Shown in pieces: positions 24,647-33,654 of a stretch of DNA of 64,000 nucleotides (its first letter is position 1; each line of letters opens with the position of its first letter). The notes under the pieces are model-generated. The model was not told where the DNA came from. It ran no database searches and saw nothing but the letters and a program-made list of their open reading frames with translations. The translations under genes and the position numbers were made by a program. This DNA comes from Catenulispora acidiphila DSM 44928 (lineage in GTDB: Bacteria > Actinomycetota > Actinomycetes > Streptomycetales > Catenulisporaceae), in the NCBI RefSeq assembly GCF_000024025.1, contig NC_013131.1:2976001-3040000 (forward strand). The letters are read 5' to 3'.

Positions 24647-25759
24647 CTATTCGCTCGCGGTCGACGACCTCGCGGCGAAGGCTGCCGGGTCCAGGCCGCC
24701 TTGTTTGGTGTCGTTGTTGGCGAAGACGAATCCTTCGACCGGGACCTGCCGCTCGACGGCGAGCGCCGCGGCGAGTTCTTGGGTGACGACCGTCTCCAGG
24801 ACTACTCGCGCTGCCGGTGTGGCGGCTGGCACTCGTATGACGGCGAGGTTGGCGACGAGAGCTGCGTCCATGCTTGTGATCAGCACCGTGAGATGCCCCG
24901 CGTCGGCCAAGGTGCGGGCGAGCTCGATCTCCCGGCCGTCGCCGAAGACGACGTGCAGCGTGCGGCCCGCGGATTCCATTTCGCCGTGCAGATAGTTCCG
25001 CGTTGCCGAGGCGGCAGACGGAGTCCGGGCGACTTCGCGCAGGAGCAGTGCGCCCTCCTCAGCTGAGGCGCGGGACGCTCCGGAGGCCACGAAGTCGGCC
25101 GCGACGCACAGGCCTGCACGCTCACTCAGGGTGCTGATGACGTCTGCGGCGTGCGTCCGGACCGCTGCCACCTTCTCAGCGATGCCGCTCCAGCCCTGCG
25201 CCGCGTCGCGCTCCCCGGCGATGGCGGCGGCGATGAGGTCGAGGGCGACGACGGTCCCGGTGAAGCCGATGGTCGAGGCGAACGAGTCCGGCTCGTTGCC
25301 GAGGTCGACCGTCAGCGTCGCCAGCTCGCCGAGCGGGGACGGCGTGACGTTCAGGACCGCGAGGCGCGCCGCGTGGTCGAGTGCCTTGAACGCGGCGATG
25401 GTCTCCGAGCTGCGTCCGCTCTGCGACACCCCGACGACCAGGTCGGTGTCGAATCCCTTGGCGTTGTCGCAGATCTCGTGGGCCAGGACGCGCTGGGCTG
25501 CGATGCCGGCGGCCCGCAGCCGTTCGACCGGGACGGCGAGCGCCGCGTGCGACGCGCCGATCCCGGTGAACAGGGGACGCCTGACTGCGCTCAGCCGGTC
25601 GGCGGTCGGGCCCGCGAGTGCCGCGCCGATGTGGGCGACGACGCGTTCCAGCGCCTGCGGTTGCTTGTCGCGGCCCTCGATGTAGGGGATGCGGGTTGTC
25701 GGCGTGGCGGTGCTCGTGCCTTCGCTAGTGCTCGGGCCGGTGCTGGTCTGCGATTCCAT
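24647..25759 (-). CDS. SIS-domain amino-sugar isomerase/deaminase-like protein
   Basis: 370 aa. Two SIS domains: the first includes LFTGIGASHAA and VVGVSQSGRSSETIAAF, the sugar-phosphate Ser loop, with IGFTGTVVALDL; the second includes ADFVASGASRASAEEGALLLREVARTPS and NYLHGEMESA. This is the layout of the GlmS isomerase half and of NagB-II/AgaS deaminases, without a glutaminase domain. Together with the neighbouring kinase it could deaminate or isomerise an amino-sugar phosphate. It is divergent from the GntR regulator and shares its control region. Confidence 0.8.
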   Translation of the reverse strand: MESQTSTGPSTSEGTSTATPTTRIPYIEGRDKQPQALERVVAHIGAALAGPTADRLSAVRRPLFTGIGASHAALAVPVERLRAAGIAAQRVLAHEICDNAKGFDTDLVVGVSQSGRSSETIAAFKALDHAARLAVLNVTPSPLGELATLTVDLGNEPDSFASTIGFTGTVVALDLIAAAIAGERDAAQGWSGIAEKVAAVRTHAADVISTLSERAGLCVAADFVASGASRASAEEGALLLREVARTPSAASATRNYLHGEMESAGRTLHVVFGDGREIELARTLADAGHLTVLITSMDAALVANLAVIRVPAATPAARVVLETVVTQELAAALAVERQVPVEGFVFANNDTKQGGLDPAAFAARSSTASE

Positions 25760-25774
25760 GCCGCAAAGGTACGT

Positions 25775-25825
25775 AGTGGTTATCGATTGGTCAACAGTGG
25801 TATCTGTTTCGGGCCGAGTGGTATC
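25775..25825. promoter_or_regulatory. Three AGTGG direct repeats at exact 21-bp spacing
   Basis: AGTGGTTATC (25775), AGTGGTATC (25796) and AGTGGTATC (25817) lie on one face of the helix in the 89-bp divergent region between the SIS gene and the GntR gene. AGTGGT is also the half-site found in DasR-like GntR operators. Likely binding array for the adjacent regulator. Confidence 0.65.
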
Positions 25826-25848
25826 CTCGCTCGAGCCCTGGAGGAGCC

Positions 25849-26607
25849 TTGAGTCTTGACGTCGATCCGGCCCACGCGCCGCAGCGCACGCGCGGTGCCG
25901 ATCCGCTGTGGTCCCAGACCGCGGACCTGCTCGTCGAGCACATCGCGCGGCGCGGACTGTCCGCGGGCGCCAAGCTCCCCCCGGAGCGCGATCTGTGCGC
26001 CCAGCTCGACATCTCCCGCGTGACGCTTCGCAAAGCCTTGCTGCACCTGGTCGACCGCGGCGTCCTGACCGCCACGCAGGGCCGCGGCTGGTTCGTGGCC
26101 TCGCGCGTGGCGGCGCGGGAGTGGCCCGACGACCTGGAGTCCTTCACGGCGACCGCGCGCCGCAAGCACATGACGCCGGGCGCCATCGTGCTGGTCCAGG
26201 AAGTCCGGCCGGCCACGCTGGACGAAGGCGACCGGCTGGACGTGCCGGCGGGCACGCCGCTGGTCCACCTCGAGCGGATCCGCCTGCTCAACGGCGTGCG
26301 CATCGCGCTGGACCGCACCCTGTTGCCGCTGGACGCCGCGCCGGCTGTACCCGATCTGGACTTCACCACGGCATCGTTGTTCGAGGTGTTGCGCGATGCC
26401 GGGGTGAGTCTGGAACGCTCGGTGGCCACCGTGGAGGCACGCGTCGCGGACCAGGCGGGCGCCGAGGTCCTTCAGGTCGAGCCCGGCGCGCCGATCCTGG
26501 TCCTGGACCAGATCATCTACTCCGCCGACCAGCGGCCGATCCTGGCCTCGACGATCGAGTACAGCGGGGAGCGCTACCGGCTGCGCACCACCTTCTCAGC
26601 CCACTGA
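25849..26607 (+). CDS. GntR/HutC-family regulator with UTRA domain (DasR-like)
   Basis: 252 aa, TTG start six bases after GGAGGAG. N-terminal winged helix (residues 18-85: GAKLPPERDLCAQLDISRVTLRKALLHLVDRGVLTATQGRGWFVA) and C-terminal UTRA sensor (95-245: LVHLERIRLLNGVRIALDRTLLP, QIIYSADQRPILASTIEYSGERYRL). HutC-type regulators commonly sense phosphorylated sugars. Location opposite an SIS amino-sugar gene suggests it senses an amino-sugar phosphate. The three AGTGG repeats upstream of its start are likely its operator. Confidence 0.9.
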   Translation: MSLDVDPAHAPQRTRGADPLWSQTADLLVEHIARRGLSAGAKLPPERDLCAQLDISRVTLRKALLHLVDRGVLTATQGRGWFVASRVAAREWPDDLESFTATARRKHMTPGAIVLVQEVRPATLDEGDRLDVPAGTPLVHLERIRLLNGVRIALDRTLLPLDAAPAVPDLDFTTASLFEVLRDAGVSLERSVATVEARVADQAGAEVLQVEPGAPILVLDQIIYSADQRPILASTIEYSGERYRLRTTFSAH

Positions 26608-26644
26608 TTCCTGCTACTGAGCAAGTTCACTGACCGCGCCGTCG

Positions 26645-27784
26645 CTAAGCGATCGCGTCCAGCGCGCGCCCTATAGCCGTGTGCACGGCGCCGAGCAGCG
26701 TGGCGTGGTCGCCCAAGGCGCCGGCCGTCACCTCGGTGTCCCACGCGAGAGCCTGCACCGTGCGGCGTACTTCTGGCAGTACCAGCTGGTTCTGTCCGAC
26801 GCCGCCGCCGAGGACGATCAGTCCTGGATCGAAGACGGCGAGGACCGAGACCACCAGGGCTCCGATGTCGCGGGCGTGCTCGTCGACGACGCGGCGGGCG
26901 TGGGCGTCGCCGCCGGCTGCCGCGTCGAACAGTGCCACGGCGTCCTTCGGGACCGGGGTGCCGCCGGTGGGCCAGGCTGCCGCGCAGCGTTCCATCAGTG
27001 CGTCCGAACCCAGATACTCCTCCAGTCCGGCGCGCCGCGGTCGGACGCCCGGCGCCCAGGGGAAGGGCACCATCGCGACCTCGCCGGCCGCGCCGTGCGT
27101 GCCGCGCAGGAGGGCTCCGTCGATGATCAGGCCGACGCCGATCTTCACGCCGATCTGCAGGTACGCGAAGGTGCCGTAGTCGCGGGCGACGCCGATGCGG
27201 TGTTCGGCCACCGCTGCGCAGTTCACGTTGTTCTCCACCGACATCGGCACCTCCGGCGGTACCGGCAGCTCGGTGGTGAGCAGTTGCACGCCGTCCAGCA
27301 GCTGACGTCCCGCCGGGCCGGCCTTGGGCAGCGTCGGCGCGGCGATCACCACGCCGCGCAGGGGTCCGTAGTCCTCGCCCACCTCGGCGCGCACGGTTTC
27401 GACCAGGGCGATCGCCACCGCTGTGGCGTCGGTGGTGACCTGGCGGTGGTGGCTGGCCAGAGCCTCGGTACGGGTGCTGATCCGCAGGCCGTCCAGGCTG
27501 TGGGCGGCGACGCGCACGCGGGTGGCGCCGACCTCGACGCCCAGGACGTGTCCCGCGCCCGGAGCCAACGTGTAGAGCACTGCGCTGCGGCCGGTCGCGC
27601 CCCGTGTCATGCCCTGGCTGCGGACCAGACCGAGCGATTCCAGCTCGCCGATCGCCGCCGACATGGTGACCTTCGAGATCCCCAGCGCCTCGCTGAGCGC
27701 CGGTCTGCTCGCCGGGCCGTCCACGGCCAGGGCGCGGAACACCGCGCGGGCGCTGTCGGGCAGTTCGGGACGCTCCAGTGGCAT
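26645..27784 (-). CDS. ROK-family repressor
   Basis: 379 aa from ATG 27784 behind AAGGGG. Winged HTH (SRPALSEALGISKVTMSAAIGELESLGLV) followed by an ROK fold: LGVEVGATRVRVAA, VPMSVENNVNCAAVAEH, IGVKIGVGLIIDGALLRGTHGAAGEV and VLGGGVGQ. The zinc-binding Cys cluster typical of ROK kinases (CxCGxxGC) is missing: that region reads WAPGVRPRRAGLEEYLG. So it is a sugar-sensing repressor, not a kinase. It is divergent from the NagK-like kinase/importer operon and probably controls it. Confidence 0.9.
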   Translation of the reverse strand: MPLERPELPDSARAVFRALAVDGPASRPALSEALGISKVTMSAAIGELESLGLVRSQGMTRGATGRSAVLYTLAPGAGHVLGVEVGATRVRVAAHSLDGLRISTRTEALASHHRQVTTDATAVAIALVETVRAEVGEDYGPLRGVVIAAPTLPKAGPAGRQLLDGVQLLTTELPVPPEVPMSVENNVNCAAVAEHRIGVARDYGTFAYLQIGVKIGVGLIIDGALLRGTHGAAGEVAMVPFPWAPGVRPRRAGLEEYLGSDALMERCAAAWPTGGTPVPKDAVALFDAAAGGDAHARRVVDEHARDIGALVVSVLAVFDPGLIVLGGGVGQNQLVLPEVRRTVQALAWDTEVTAGALGDHATLLGAVHTAIGRALDAIA

Positions 27785-27812
27785 GCGCACCCCTTCGTCG
27801 ATCGACACCGGT

Positions 27813-27844
27813 CGGGTAGTCGGGTAGCCGGGTGGTCGGGTGGC
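27813..27844. repeat. Four tandem CGGGTRGY octamers
   Basis: CGGGTAGT, CGGGTAGC, CGGGTGGT, CGGGTGGC in perfect register, 29 bases upstream of the ROK start. Either slippage or a multi-site operator. Confidence 0.6.
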
Positions 27845-27879
27845 CAGAACGTTACACCCCGAGCTCTTGTCTCGGCTAC

Positions 27880-27984
27880 GAGAGTTCGTTAACCTTCCGA
27901 ACGTCCGAGCGGAAGTCTTCCCGGTCCAGGGCGGCTTCATTCTCCTTTACCCTCGGCATCTTCGCGCATGAGAGTTCGGTGACC
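27880..27984. promoter_or_regulatory. Paired 15-bp direct repeats in the ROK/kinase divergent region
   Basis: GAGAGTTCGTTAACC (27880) and GAGAGTTCGGTGACC (27970) match at 13 of 15 positions exactly 90 bp apart. The second ends 6 bases before the kinase start and includes the small palindrome TTCGG-TGA-CCGAA. Candidate sites for the ROK protein. Confidence 0.5.
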
Positions 27985-27990
27985 GAATCT

Positions 27991-28947
27991 ATGAGTGTTA
28001 CCTCCCCTAACCCCGCTGTAGTCGGCATCGACATCGGCGGCACCAAGACCCATCTGGCGGTCGGCGCGGTCGGCGCAGTCGGCGCAGTCGGTACGAGCAG
28101 CACCGACGCCGCCGTGCGCGAGCACGTCGTCGCCACCTCCGCCTGGCGCACCGCCGACGTCGTCGCCGACGCCAAGGCGCTGGCCGAGCTGATCGGCCGG
28201 CATCTCGGGGAGGAAGCGAAAAGCCTGCCCACGGCGCTCGGCGCCCACGGCTGCGACAGCACCGAGCAGTGCCTGGCCCTGGAGGCCGAGCTGTCCCGGC
28301 ACCTGGCTGGACCGGTCCGCGTGGTCAACGACGCCGAGCTCATGACCTGGGCGATGGGCGTCGCCGACGGGATCGGCGTGGTCTCCGGCACCGGCTCGAT
28401 CGCCGTGGCGCGCGACCGGCACGGCCGCCTGGTCACCTCCGGCGGCTGGGGCTGGGTGCTCGGCGACGAGGGCGGCGCGGCCGGCATCGTCCGGGAGGCC
28501 GTCCGCGCGGTGCTGGCCGAGCTGGACGCCGGGGGAGGGCAGGACCCGCTGGTCGCGGCCCTGTTCGCCGGCTTCGGCGTCGACGGCGGGCCGGAGCTGG
28601 CGATGGCTTTGACCCGCCGCAGCTCCGCCGACTGGTGGGGCAGCCACGCCGGTCTGGTCTTCGCCGCCGCCGATCAGGGCTCGCGGATCGCCGGCCGGGT
28701 GGTGGACGAGGCCGGGACCCAGCTGGCCGGTCTGGTCACGCGGCTGCTGGCCCGCGGCGTCCGGACCGAGCACGTCGTGATCGGCGGCGGCGTCGTCACC
28801 GCACAGTCCCGGCTGCGCGAGAAGTTCCTCAGCATCCTGGCCCGCGACCGCCCGGAGCTGTCCGTATCCGTTCTGGATCGACCCCCTGTCACCGGGGCCC
28901 TAGCGCTGGCCATGTCTCTCGTCCCTCACCTGGAGGCCACTTCATGA
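27991..28947 (+). CDS. BadF/BadG-type sugar kinase, N-acetylglucosamine-kinase-like
   Basis: 318 aa from ATG 27991; a GTG at 27979 is possible. Actin-like ATPase: phosphate-1 VGIDIGGTKTHLAVG, phosphate-2 GVVSGTGSIAVARD, GGWGWVLGDEGGAAGIVREAV and adenosine motif VVIGGGVVTAQS. The GWGWVLGDEGG block is characteristic of eukaryotic-like NagK/MurK kinases. It probably phosphorylates the sugar brought in by the three downstream transport genes. It overlaps the binding-protein start (ATGA). A short repeated GAVGAVGAVG run (residues 25-34) sits in a surface loop. Confidence 0.85.
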   Translation: MSVTSPNPAVVGIDIGGTKTHLAVGAVGAVGAVGTSSTDAAVREHVVATSAWRTADVVADAKALAELIGRHLGEEAKSLPTALGAHGCDSTEQCLALEAELSRHLAGPVRVVNDAELMTWAMGVADGIGVVSGTGSIAVARDRHGRLVTSGGWGWVLGDEGGAAGIVREAVRAVLAELDAGGGQDPLVAALFAGFGVDGGPELAMALTRRSSADWWGSHAGLVFAAADQGSRIAGRVVDEAGTQLAGLVTRLLARGVRTEHVVIGGGVVTAQSRLREKFLSILARDRPELSVSVLDRPPVTGALALAMSLVPHLEATS

Positions 28948-30257
28948 ACGCCACTCCTTTGAACGCCGCAGCCTCACGCCGCTCGTTCCTCCTCGGCGGC
29001 CTGTCCATAGTCGGCGCGGCCGCCCTGTCCGGGTGCAGCGTCACCGGCACCTCGCAGAAGAAGGGCTCCGCGGGCTCCGGCTCCGGCACCATCAATGTCC
29101 TGTTCATGCAGCAGGCCGGCTACAGCACCGACGACGTCACGAAGATGACCGCCGCGTTCACCAAGCAGTACCCGGACATCAAGGTCAACCCCACCTACGT
29201 CGCCTACGAGGCGCTGCACGACAAGATCGTCACCGCCGCCGCGGCCGGCACCTACGACGTGGTGCTCATCGACGTCATCTGGCCGGCGGAGTTCGGCAAG
29301 AAGAACATCGTCGCCGACGTCACCTCCCGCTACCCGGCGGACTGGAAGGACACGATGCTCGGCGGCGCGCTGCTGACCGCCGACTACGACGGCAAGCAGT
29401 ACGGCGTGCCGTGGGGGATGGACACCAAGTTCTTCTACTACAACAAGGCCCTGCTGGCGAAGGCCGGCGTCGACGCCTCCACGCTGGGCACTTGGAGCGG
29501 CGTGCTCCAGGCGGCCAAGGCGCTGAAGCAAGCCAAGGTCGTGGAGTACCCGCTGGCGTGGAGCTGGTCGCAGGCCGAGGCCATCATGTGCGACTACACG
29601 CAGCTGGTCGGCGCGTTCGGCGGGTCGTTCACCGACAGCGCCGGCAACCTCACCCTGAACAAGGGCGGCGCGGTGGACGCGCTGGCCTGGATGCGCCAGA
29701 GCATCGTCGACGGTCTGACCAACCCCTCCTCCACCACGTTCCTGGAAGCCGACGTGGAGAAGACGATGAACAACGGCCAGGCGGCGTTCGGTCTGAACTG
29801 GACCTACTACCTGGGCTCCTCCAACGACCCGAAGAACTCCCAGGTCCCCGGGCAGATCGTGGTCGCCCAGACCCCGGCCGGCCCGAGCGGGAAGCGCCCG
29901 GGCGTCAACGGCGCGATGGCGCTGTCGGTGTCCACGGGCAGCAAGAACCAGGACGCCGCCTGGAAGTACATCTCCTGGATCGCCGGGGAGGACCAGGTCG
30001 ACCAGTTCGCCAAGGACGAGATGCCGATCTGGAAGAAGTCCTTCACCACCCCCTCGGTGGTCTCCTCGGCGCCGGACATGTTCGCCGTCGCCGCCAAGCA
30101 GCTCGACGACCTGGTCGTGCGCCCGCAGTTCGTGAACTACAACGCGGTCTCCCAGGTCATCCAGGTCGAGCTGCAGAACGCGCTGCTGGGCAAGAAGCCC
30201 GCGCAGCAGGCGCTGGACGACGCGGTGAAGGCCGCGCAGCCGCTGATGGGGGGCTGA
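28944..30257 (+). CDS. Sugar-binding lipoprotein of a second CUT1 importer
   Basis: 437 aa, ATG overlapping the kinase stop, with GGAGG upstream. The signal peptide has twin Arg (SRRSFLLGGLSIVGAAALSGCS), so Tat export as a lipoprotein is likely. The type 1 solute-binding fold shows VPWGMDTKFFYYNKALLAKAGVD and NGAMALSVSTGSKNQDAAWKYISWI. Coupled to a NagK-like kinase, so an amino sugar or its disaccharide is the expected ligand. Confidence 0.9.
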   Translation: MNATPLNAAASRRSFLLGGLSIVGAAALSGCSVTGTSQKKGSAGSGSGTINVLFMQQAGYSTDDVTKMTAAFTKQYPDIKVNPTYVAYEALHDKIVTAAAAGTYDVVLIDVIWPAEFGKKNIVADVTSRYPADWKDTMLGGALLTADYDGKQYGVPWGMDTKFFYYNKALLAKAGVDASTLGTWSGVLQAAKALKQAKVVEYPLAWSWSQAEAIMCDYTQLVGAFGGSFTDSAGNLTLNKGGAVDALAWMRQSIVDGLTNPSSTTFLEADVEKTMNNGQAAFGLNWTYYLGSSNDPKNSQVPGQIVVAQTPAGPSGKRPGVNGAMALSVSTGSKNQDAAWKYISWIAGEDQVDQFAKDEMPIWKKSFTTPSVVSSAPDMFAVAAKQLDDLVVRPQFVNYNAVSQVIQVELQNALLGKKPAQQALDDAVKAAQPLMGG

Positions 30258-30262
30258 GCGCG

Positions 30263-31255
30263 GTGGCGACCACCGAGATCCGGAACGCCGAGCGCTCGCT
30301 GGGTCCGCCGATGTCCGGCCGCGCGGGCGGCGCGGGCGGCACCGGCCGGACCCGCCGCTGGCGCGTCCGCGGACCCCTGTCCCAAGGCCGGCTCGCCGCG
30401 CTGCTGCTGCTCCCGTCGGCGATCGTCGTGTTCGGCATCATCGTCTACCCGGTGGGCCGCACGGTGCTGATCTCGTTCTTCGACGTCGACAGCGCCGTGC
30501 CGGCCGCCACGCCGTTCGTCGGACTGGCCAACTACACCGACATCCTGGGCAACGCGCAGTTCTGGGCGACCATGGGCCGGACCCTGTACTTCACGGTCGC
30601 CTCCACAGGTCTGGAGCTGGTCCTGGGCATGGGATTGGCGCTGCTGCTGAACGCGCCGCTCAAGCTGCGGTGGCTGTTCCGCGCGGTGGTCGTGCTGCCG
30701 TGGGCTCTGCCGACGGTCGTCAACGGCGCCATGTGGCGCGGCGTGCTCAACGCCCAATACGGAGCGCTGAACGCCCTGCTGACGCAGCTGCACATCATCC
30801 CGCACTACAACCAGTGGCTCGGCACGCCGGCCAGCGCCCTGAACATGCTGGTGCTGGCCGACGTCTGGAAGACGACGCCGCTGGTGGCCTTCTTCCTGCT
30901 CACCGGACTCCAGTCGATCCCCAAGGAGATCTACGAGAGCGTCAAGGTCGACGGCGCCGGCGCGATCCGGTCGTTCTGCTCGATCACCTTGCCGCTGCTC
31001 ATCCCGAGCATCTCCGTGGTGCTGATCCTGCGCACCATCGACGCCTTCAAGGTCTTCGACCTCGTCTACGTCCTCACCGGCGGCGGCCCGGCCAACGGCA
31101 CGCAGACGATCGCCTACTTCACGTACGTCCAAGCCTTCTCCGACCAGCGCTTCGGCTACGGATCGGCGCTGGCGGACGTGATCGTCGTCGCCATCCTGCT
31201 GCTGTCCGCGGTGTATCTGCGGGCTCTGCGACGCAACGAGATGAGCCTGATGTGA
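30263..31255 (+). CDS. CUT1 sugar ABC permease, MalF type
   Basis: 330 aa, GTG 30263 behind a G-rich ribosome site. A Gly/Arg-rich cytoplasmic N-tail (15-45) is followed by six helices and the EAA loop EIYESVKVDGAGAIRSFCSITLP. FDLVYVLTGGGPANGTQTIAY is the conserved C-terminal block. It overlaps the next permease by GTGA. Confidence 0.92.
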   Translation: MATTEIRNAERSLGPPMSGRAGGAGGTGRTRRWRVRGPLSQGRLAALLLLPSAIVVFGIIVYPVGRTVLISFFDVDSAVPAATPFVGLANYTDILGNAQFWATMGRTLYFTVASTGLELVLGMGLALLLNAPLKLRWLFRAVVVLPWALPTVVNGAMWRGVLNAQYGALNALLTQLHIIPHYNQWLGTPASALNMLVLADVWKTTPLVAFFLLTGLQSIPKEIYESVKVDGAGAIRSFCSITLPLLIPSISVVLILRTIDAFKVFDLVYVLTGGGPANGTQTIAYFTYVQAFSDQRFGYGSALADVIVVAILLLSAVYLRALRRNEMSLM

Positions 31256-32100
31256 GCGCCTCCCTGAAGTACCGGATATTCATCCACGTCGCGGCGCTGC
31301 TGGTGGCGCTGGTCATCCTGGCGCCGTTCGCCTGGATGGCCACCGCGAGCATCACCGAGCCGACGGCGCTGATCACCCGGCCCTACCACTGGATCCCCAG
31401 CCACCTGGACTTCAGCCGGTACAAGGCGATCTTCGCAGGGCACGGCGACGACGTCGCCTCGGCCTTCCGCGCCTCGCTGGTCAACTCCACGATCGTGGCG
31501 GTGGGCACCGTGGTGATCTCGATGTCGGTGGGCGTCCTGGGCGCCTACGCCTTCGCGATGCTGCGCTTCCGGCTGCGGCGCGTGACGATGATGGTCTTCC
31601 TGACCACGTACATGCTGCCGCCGATCGCGCTGCTGGTCCCGCTCTACCTGATCATGAGCTCGCTCGGCCTGCTCGACAGCGACCTCGGCCTGATCATCAT
31701 CTACTGCTCCTACGTCACGCCGTTCGTGCTGTGGATCCTGAGCAACTACTTCTCCACGATCCCCGCCGAGTTGGAGGAGGCCGCGCGCGTCGACGGCTGC
31801 TCCAGGATGGGAGCGCTGTTCCGGATCATGCTCCCGGCCGCGCGCCCCGGGCTGTTCGCGACGATCATGTTCGCGTTCATCCTGGCCTGGGACGAGTTCC
31901 TCTACGCGCTGATCTTCACCTCCTCGTCGGCGTCCAAGACCATCCCGGTGGCCATCGCCGACTTCACCGGCCGCTACAGCACCGACTTCGGCCTGGTGGC
32001 CGCGGGCGGACTCATCGCCTCCGTACCCCCGGTGCTGCTGGCCGTCGCGTTCCAGAAGTTCGTCGTCGGCGGACTGTCCGCCGGAGCCGTCAAGGGTTAA
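31252..32100 (+). CDS. CUT1 sugar ABC permease, MalG type
   Basis: 282 aa, GTG start inside the stop of the preceding permease. Six helices; EAA loop ELEEAARVDGCSRMGALFRIMLP; AWDEFLYALIFTSS near the C-terminus. No ATPase gene follows, consistent with use of a shared MsiK-like ATPase. The aldehyde dehydrogenase starts 18 bases later, so the transporter and amine cassette may be on one transcript. Confidence 0.92.
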   Translation: MSASLKYRIFIHVAALLVALVILAPFAWMATASITEPTALITRPYHWIPSHLDFSRYKAIFAGHGDDVASAFRASLVNSTIVAVGTVVISMSVGVLGAYAFAMLRFRLRRVTMMVFLTTYMLPPIALLVPLYLIMSSLGLLDSDLGLIIIYCSYVTPFVLWILSNYFSTIPAELEEAARVDGCSRMGALFRIMLPAARPGLFATIMFAFILAWDEFLYALIFTSSSASKTIPVAIADFTGRYSTDFGLVAAGGLIASVPPVLLAVAFQKFVVGGLSAGAVKG

Positions 32101-32118
32101 CGAAGGAGACGTACGGAC

Positions 32119-33579
32119 ATGAGCACTGAAACCTACCCCTGGTCCGGGACGCTGTTCGTGGACGGCCAGTTCCGTTCGGCGTTGGCAGGCGGGGCATTCG
32201 GCATCCGCGACAAGGCGACGGACGAGGTCTTCGCCGAAGCCGGCGCGGCCACGGTGCAGGACGTCGACGCCGCTGTCGCGTCGGCGCTGACGGCGCAGAA
32301 GGCCTGGGCACAGGCGTCGTTCGCGGAGCGTGCGAGCGTGCTGCGTCAGGCTGCTGCGACGCTGCGCGAGGCGCCGGAACTGCGCGAGCTGATCATGCGC
32401 GAGACCGGCTGTATCGGCGGCAAAGCCGACTATGAGATCGGCGCGGCAGCCAGCGAGCTGATCGAGGCCGCGGCGCTGGCCTCCCGGCCGCTCGGGGAAG
32501 TGCTGCGCACGACGCACGCTGGGCGGCTGTCGATCTCCGAGCGGCGCCCGGTCGGCCTGGTCGCGGCGATCACGCCGTGGAACTTCCCGCTGGTCCTGGG
32601 GATGCGGGTCATCGCCCCGGCGCTGGCGTTGGGCAACGCGGTACTGCTCAAGCCCTCGCCGGAGACCCCGGCATGCGGCGGGCTGGAGATCGCCCGGATC
32701 TTCGCCGAAGCCGGCGTCCCGGCCGGGCTGCTGCAGGTGCTGCCCGGCGGCGAGGAGGTCGGGCGCCGGCTCGTCGAACACCCCGACGTCGCGATGGTCC
32801 ACTTCACCGGCTCGACGAAGGTGGGGCGCGAAATCGCCCGGACCGCCGGCGGGCTGCTGAAGAAGACCTCGCTCGAGCTCGGCGGCAACAATGCCCTGAT
32901 CGTGCTCGAGGACGCCGACGTCGAGCAGGCCGCGATGATGGGCGCCTGGTCGACCTTCCACTACCAGGGCCAGACCTGCATCACCGCCGGACGCCACATC
33001 GTGCACCGCGCGGTCGCCGAGGCGTACATCGAGAACCTGACGGCGCGCGCCGCGGCGATCAGCCTCGGCGATCCGGTCCGGGAGAGCGTCGGACTCGGGC
33101 CGATGATCAACGACGTGCAAGTTGCGCGCGCCCGGCGGCTGCTGGACGACGCCGTCGCCGGCGGCGCGCGGGTCCTGACCGGCGGCACGAACGAAGGGAA
33201 CTTCTTCCGCCCGACCGTCGCGGTCGACATCGATGTGAAGTCGGCGCTGTGGACCGAGGAGATCTTCGCTCCGATCGCCCCGATCGTGATCGTCGACACC
33301 GATGAGGAAGCGGTCGAACTCGCCAACGACTCCGGCTACGGCTTGGTGTCGTCCGTGGTCGGCGCGGACGAGCGGCGCGCCGGCGCCGTCGCCCGCCGGC
33401 TCAACGCCGGCATGGTGCACGTCAACGACGCCACGCCGCAGGACGAAGCGCTCGCGCCGTTCGGCGGGATCGGGCAGTCCGGCCTCGGCGGTCGCGCCGG
33501 CGGCGACTCCAACATCGAGGAATACACCGAGCTGCGCTGGCTGACCGTCGACTCGCTGCCGGTGCACTACCCGTACTGA
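32119..33579 (+). CDS. NAD(P)-dependent aldehyde dehydrogenase
   Basis: 486 aa, ATG after GAAGGAGA. Complete ALDH: TPWNFPLVLGMRVIAPALALGNAV, FTGSTKVGREIARTAG, ELGGNNALIVL (general base Glu), GQTCITAGRH (nucleophile Cys) and EEIFAPIAPI. It resembles benzaldehyde/vanillin/phenylacetaldehyde dehydrogenases. With the copper amine oxidase and APC permease downstream it would oxidise the aldehyde formed from an imported, probably aromatic, primary amine to the acid. Confidence 0.9.
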   Translation: MSTETYPWSGTLFVDGQFRSALAGGAFGIRDKATDEVFAEAGAATVQDVDAAVASALTAQKAWAQASFAERASVLRQAAATLREAPELRELIMRETGCIGGKADYEIGAAASELIEAAALASRPLGEVLRTTHAGRLSISERRPVGLVAAITPWNFPLVLGMRVIAPALALGNAVLLKPSPETPACGGLEIARIFAEAGVPAGLLQVLPGGEEVGRRLVEHPDVAMVHFTGSTKVGREIARTAGGLLKKTSLELGGNNALIVLEDADVEQAAMMGAWSTFHYQGQTCITAGRHIVHRAVAEAYIENLTARAAAISLGDPVRESVGLGPMINDVQVARARRLLDDAVAGGARVLTGGTNEGNFFRPTVAVDIDVKSALWTEEIFAPIAPIVIVDTDEEAVELANDSGYGLVSSVVGADERRAGAVARRLNAGMVHVNDATPQDEALAPFGGIGQSGLGGRAGGDSNIEEYTELRWLTVDSLPVHYPY

Positions 33580-33654
33580 GCCCGCGCGACCTGACGTACC
33601 CCGTACCACCTCATCTGCCCCGCACCGCCGGCTATCTGAGCGAGGAGTACGACC

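Noticed and set aside
25787-25795. TTGGTCAAC as a DasR half palindrome
   Set aside because: It does not pair into a full TGGTCTAGACCA-like site; the 21-bp AGTGG array explains the region better.
31156-33609. 817-codon open frame on the minus strand opposite the permease and aldehyde dehydrogenase genes
   Set aside because: It is a GC-skew shadow of two strongly conserved genes; composition is Arg/Asp/Gln-rich without any domain.
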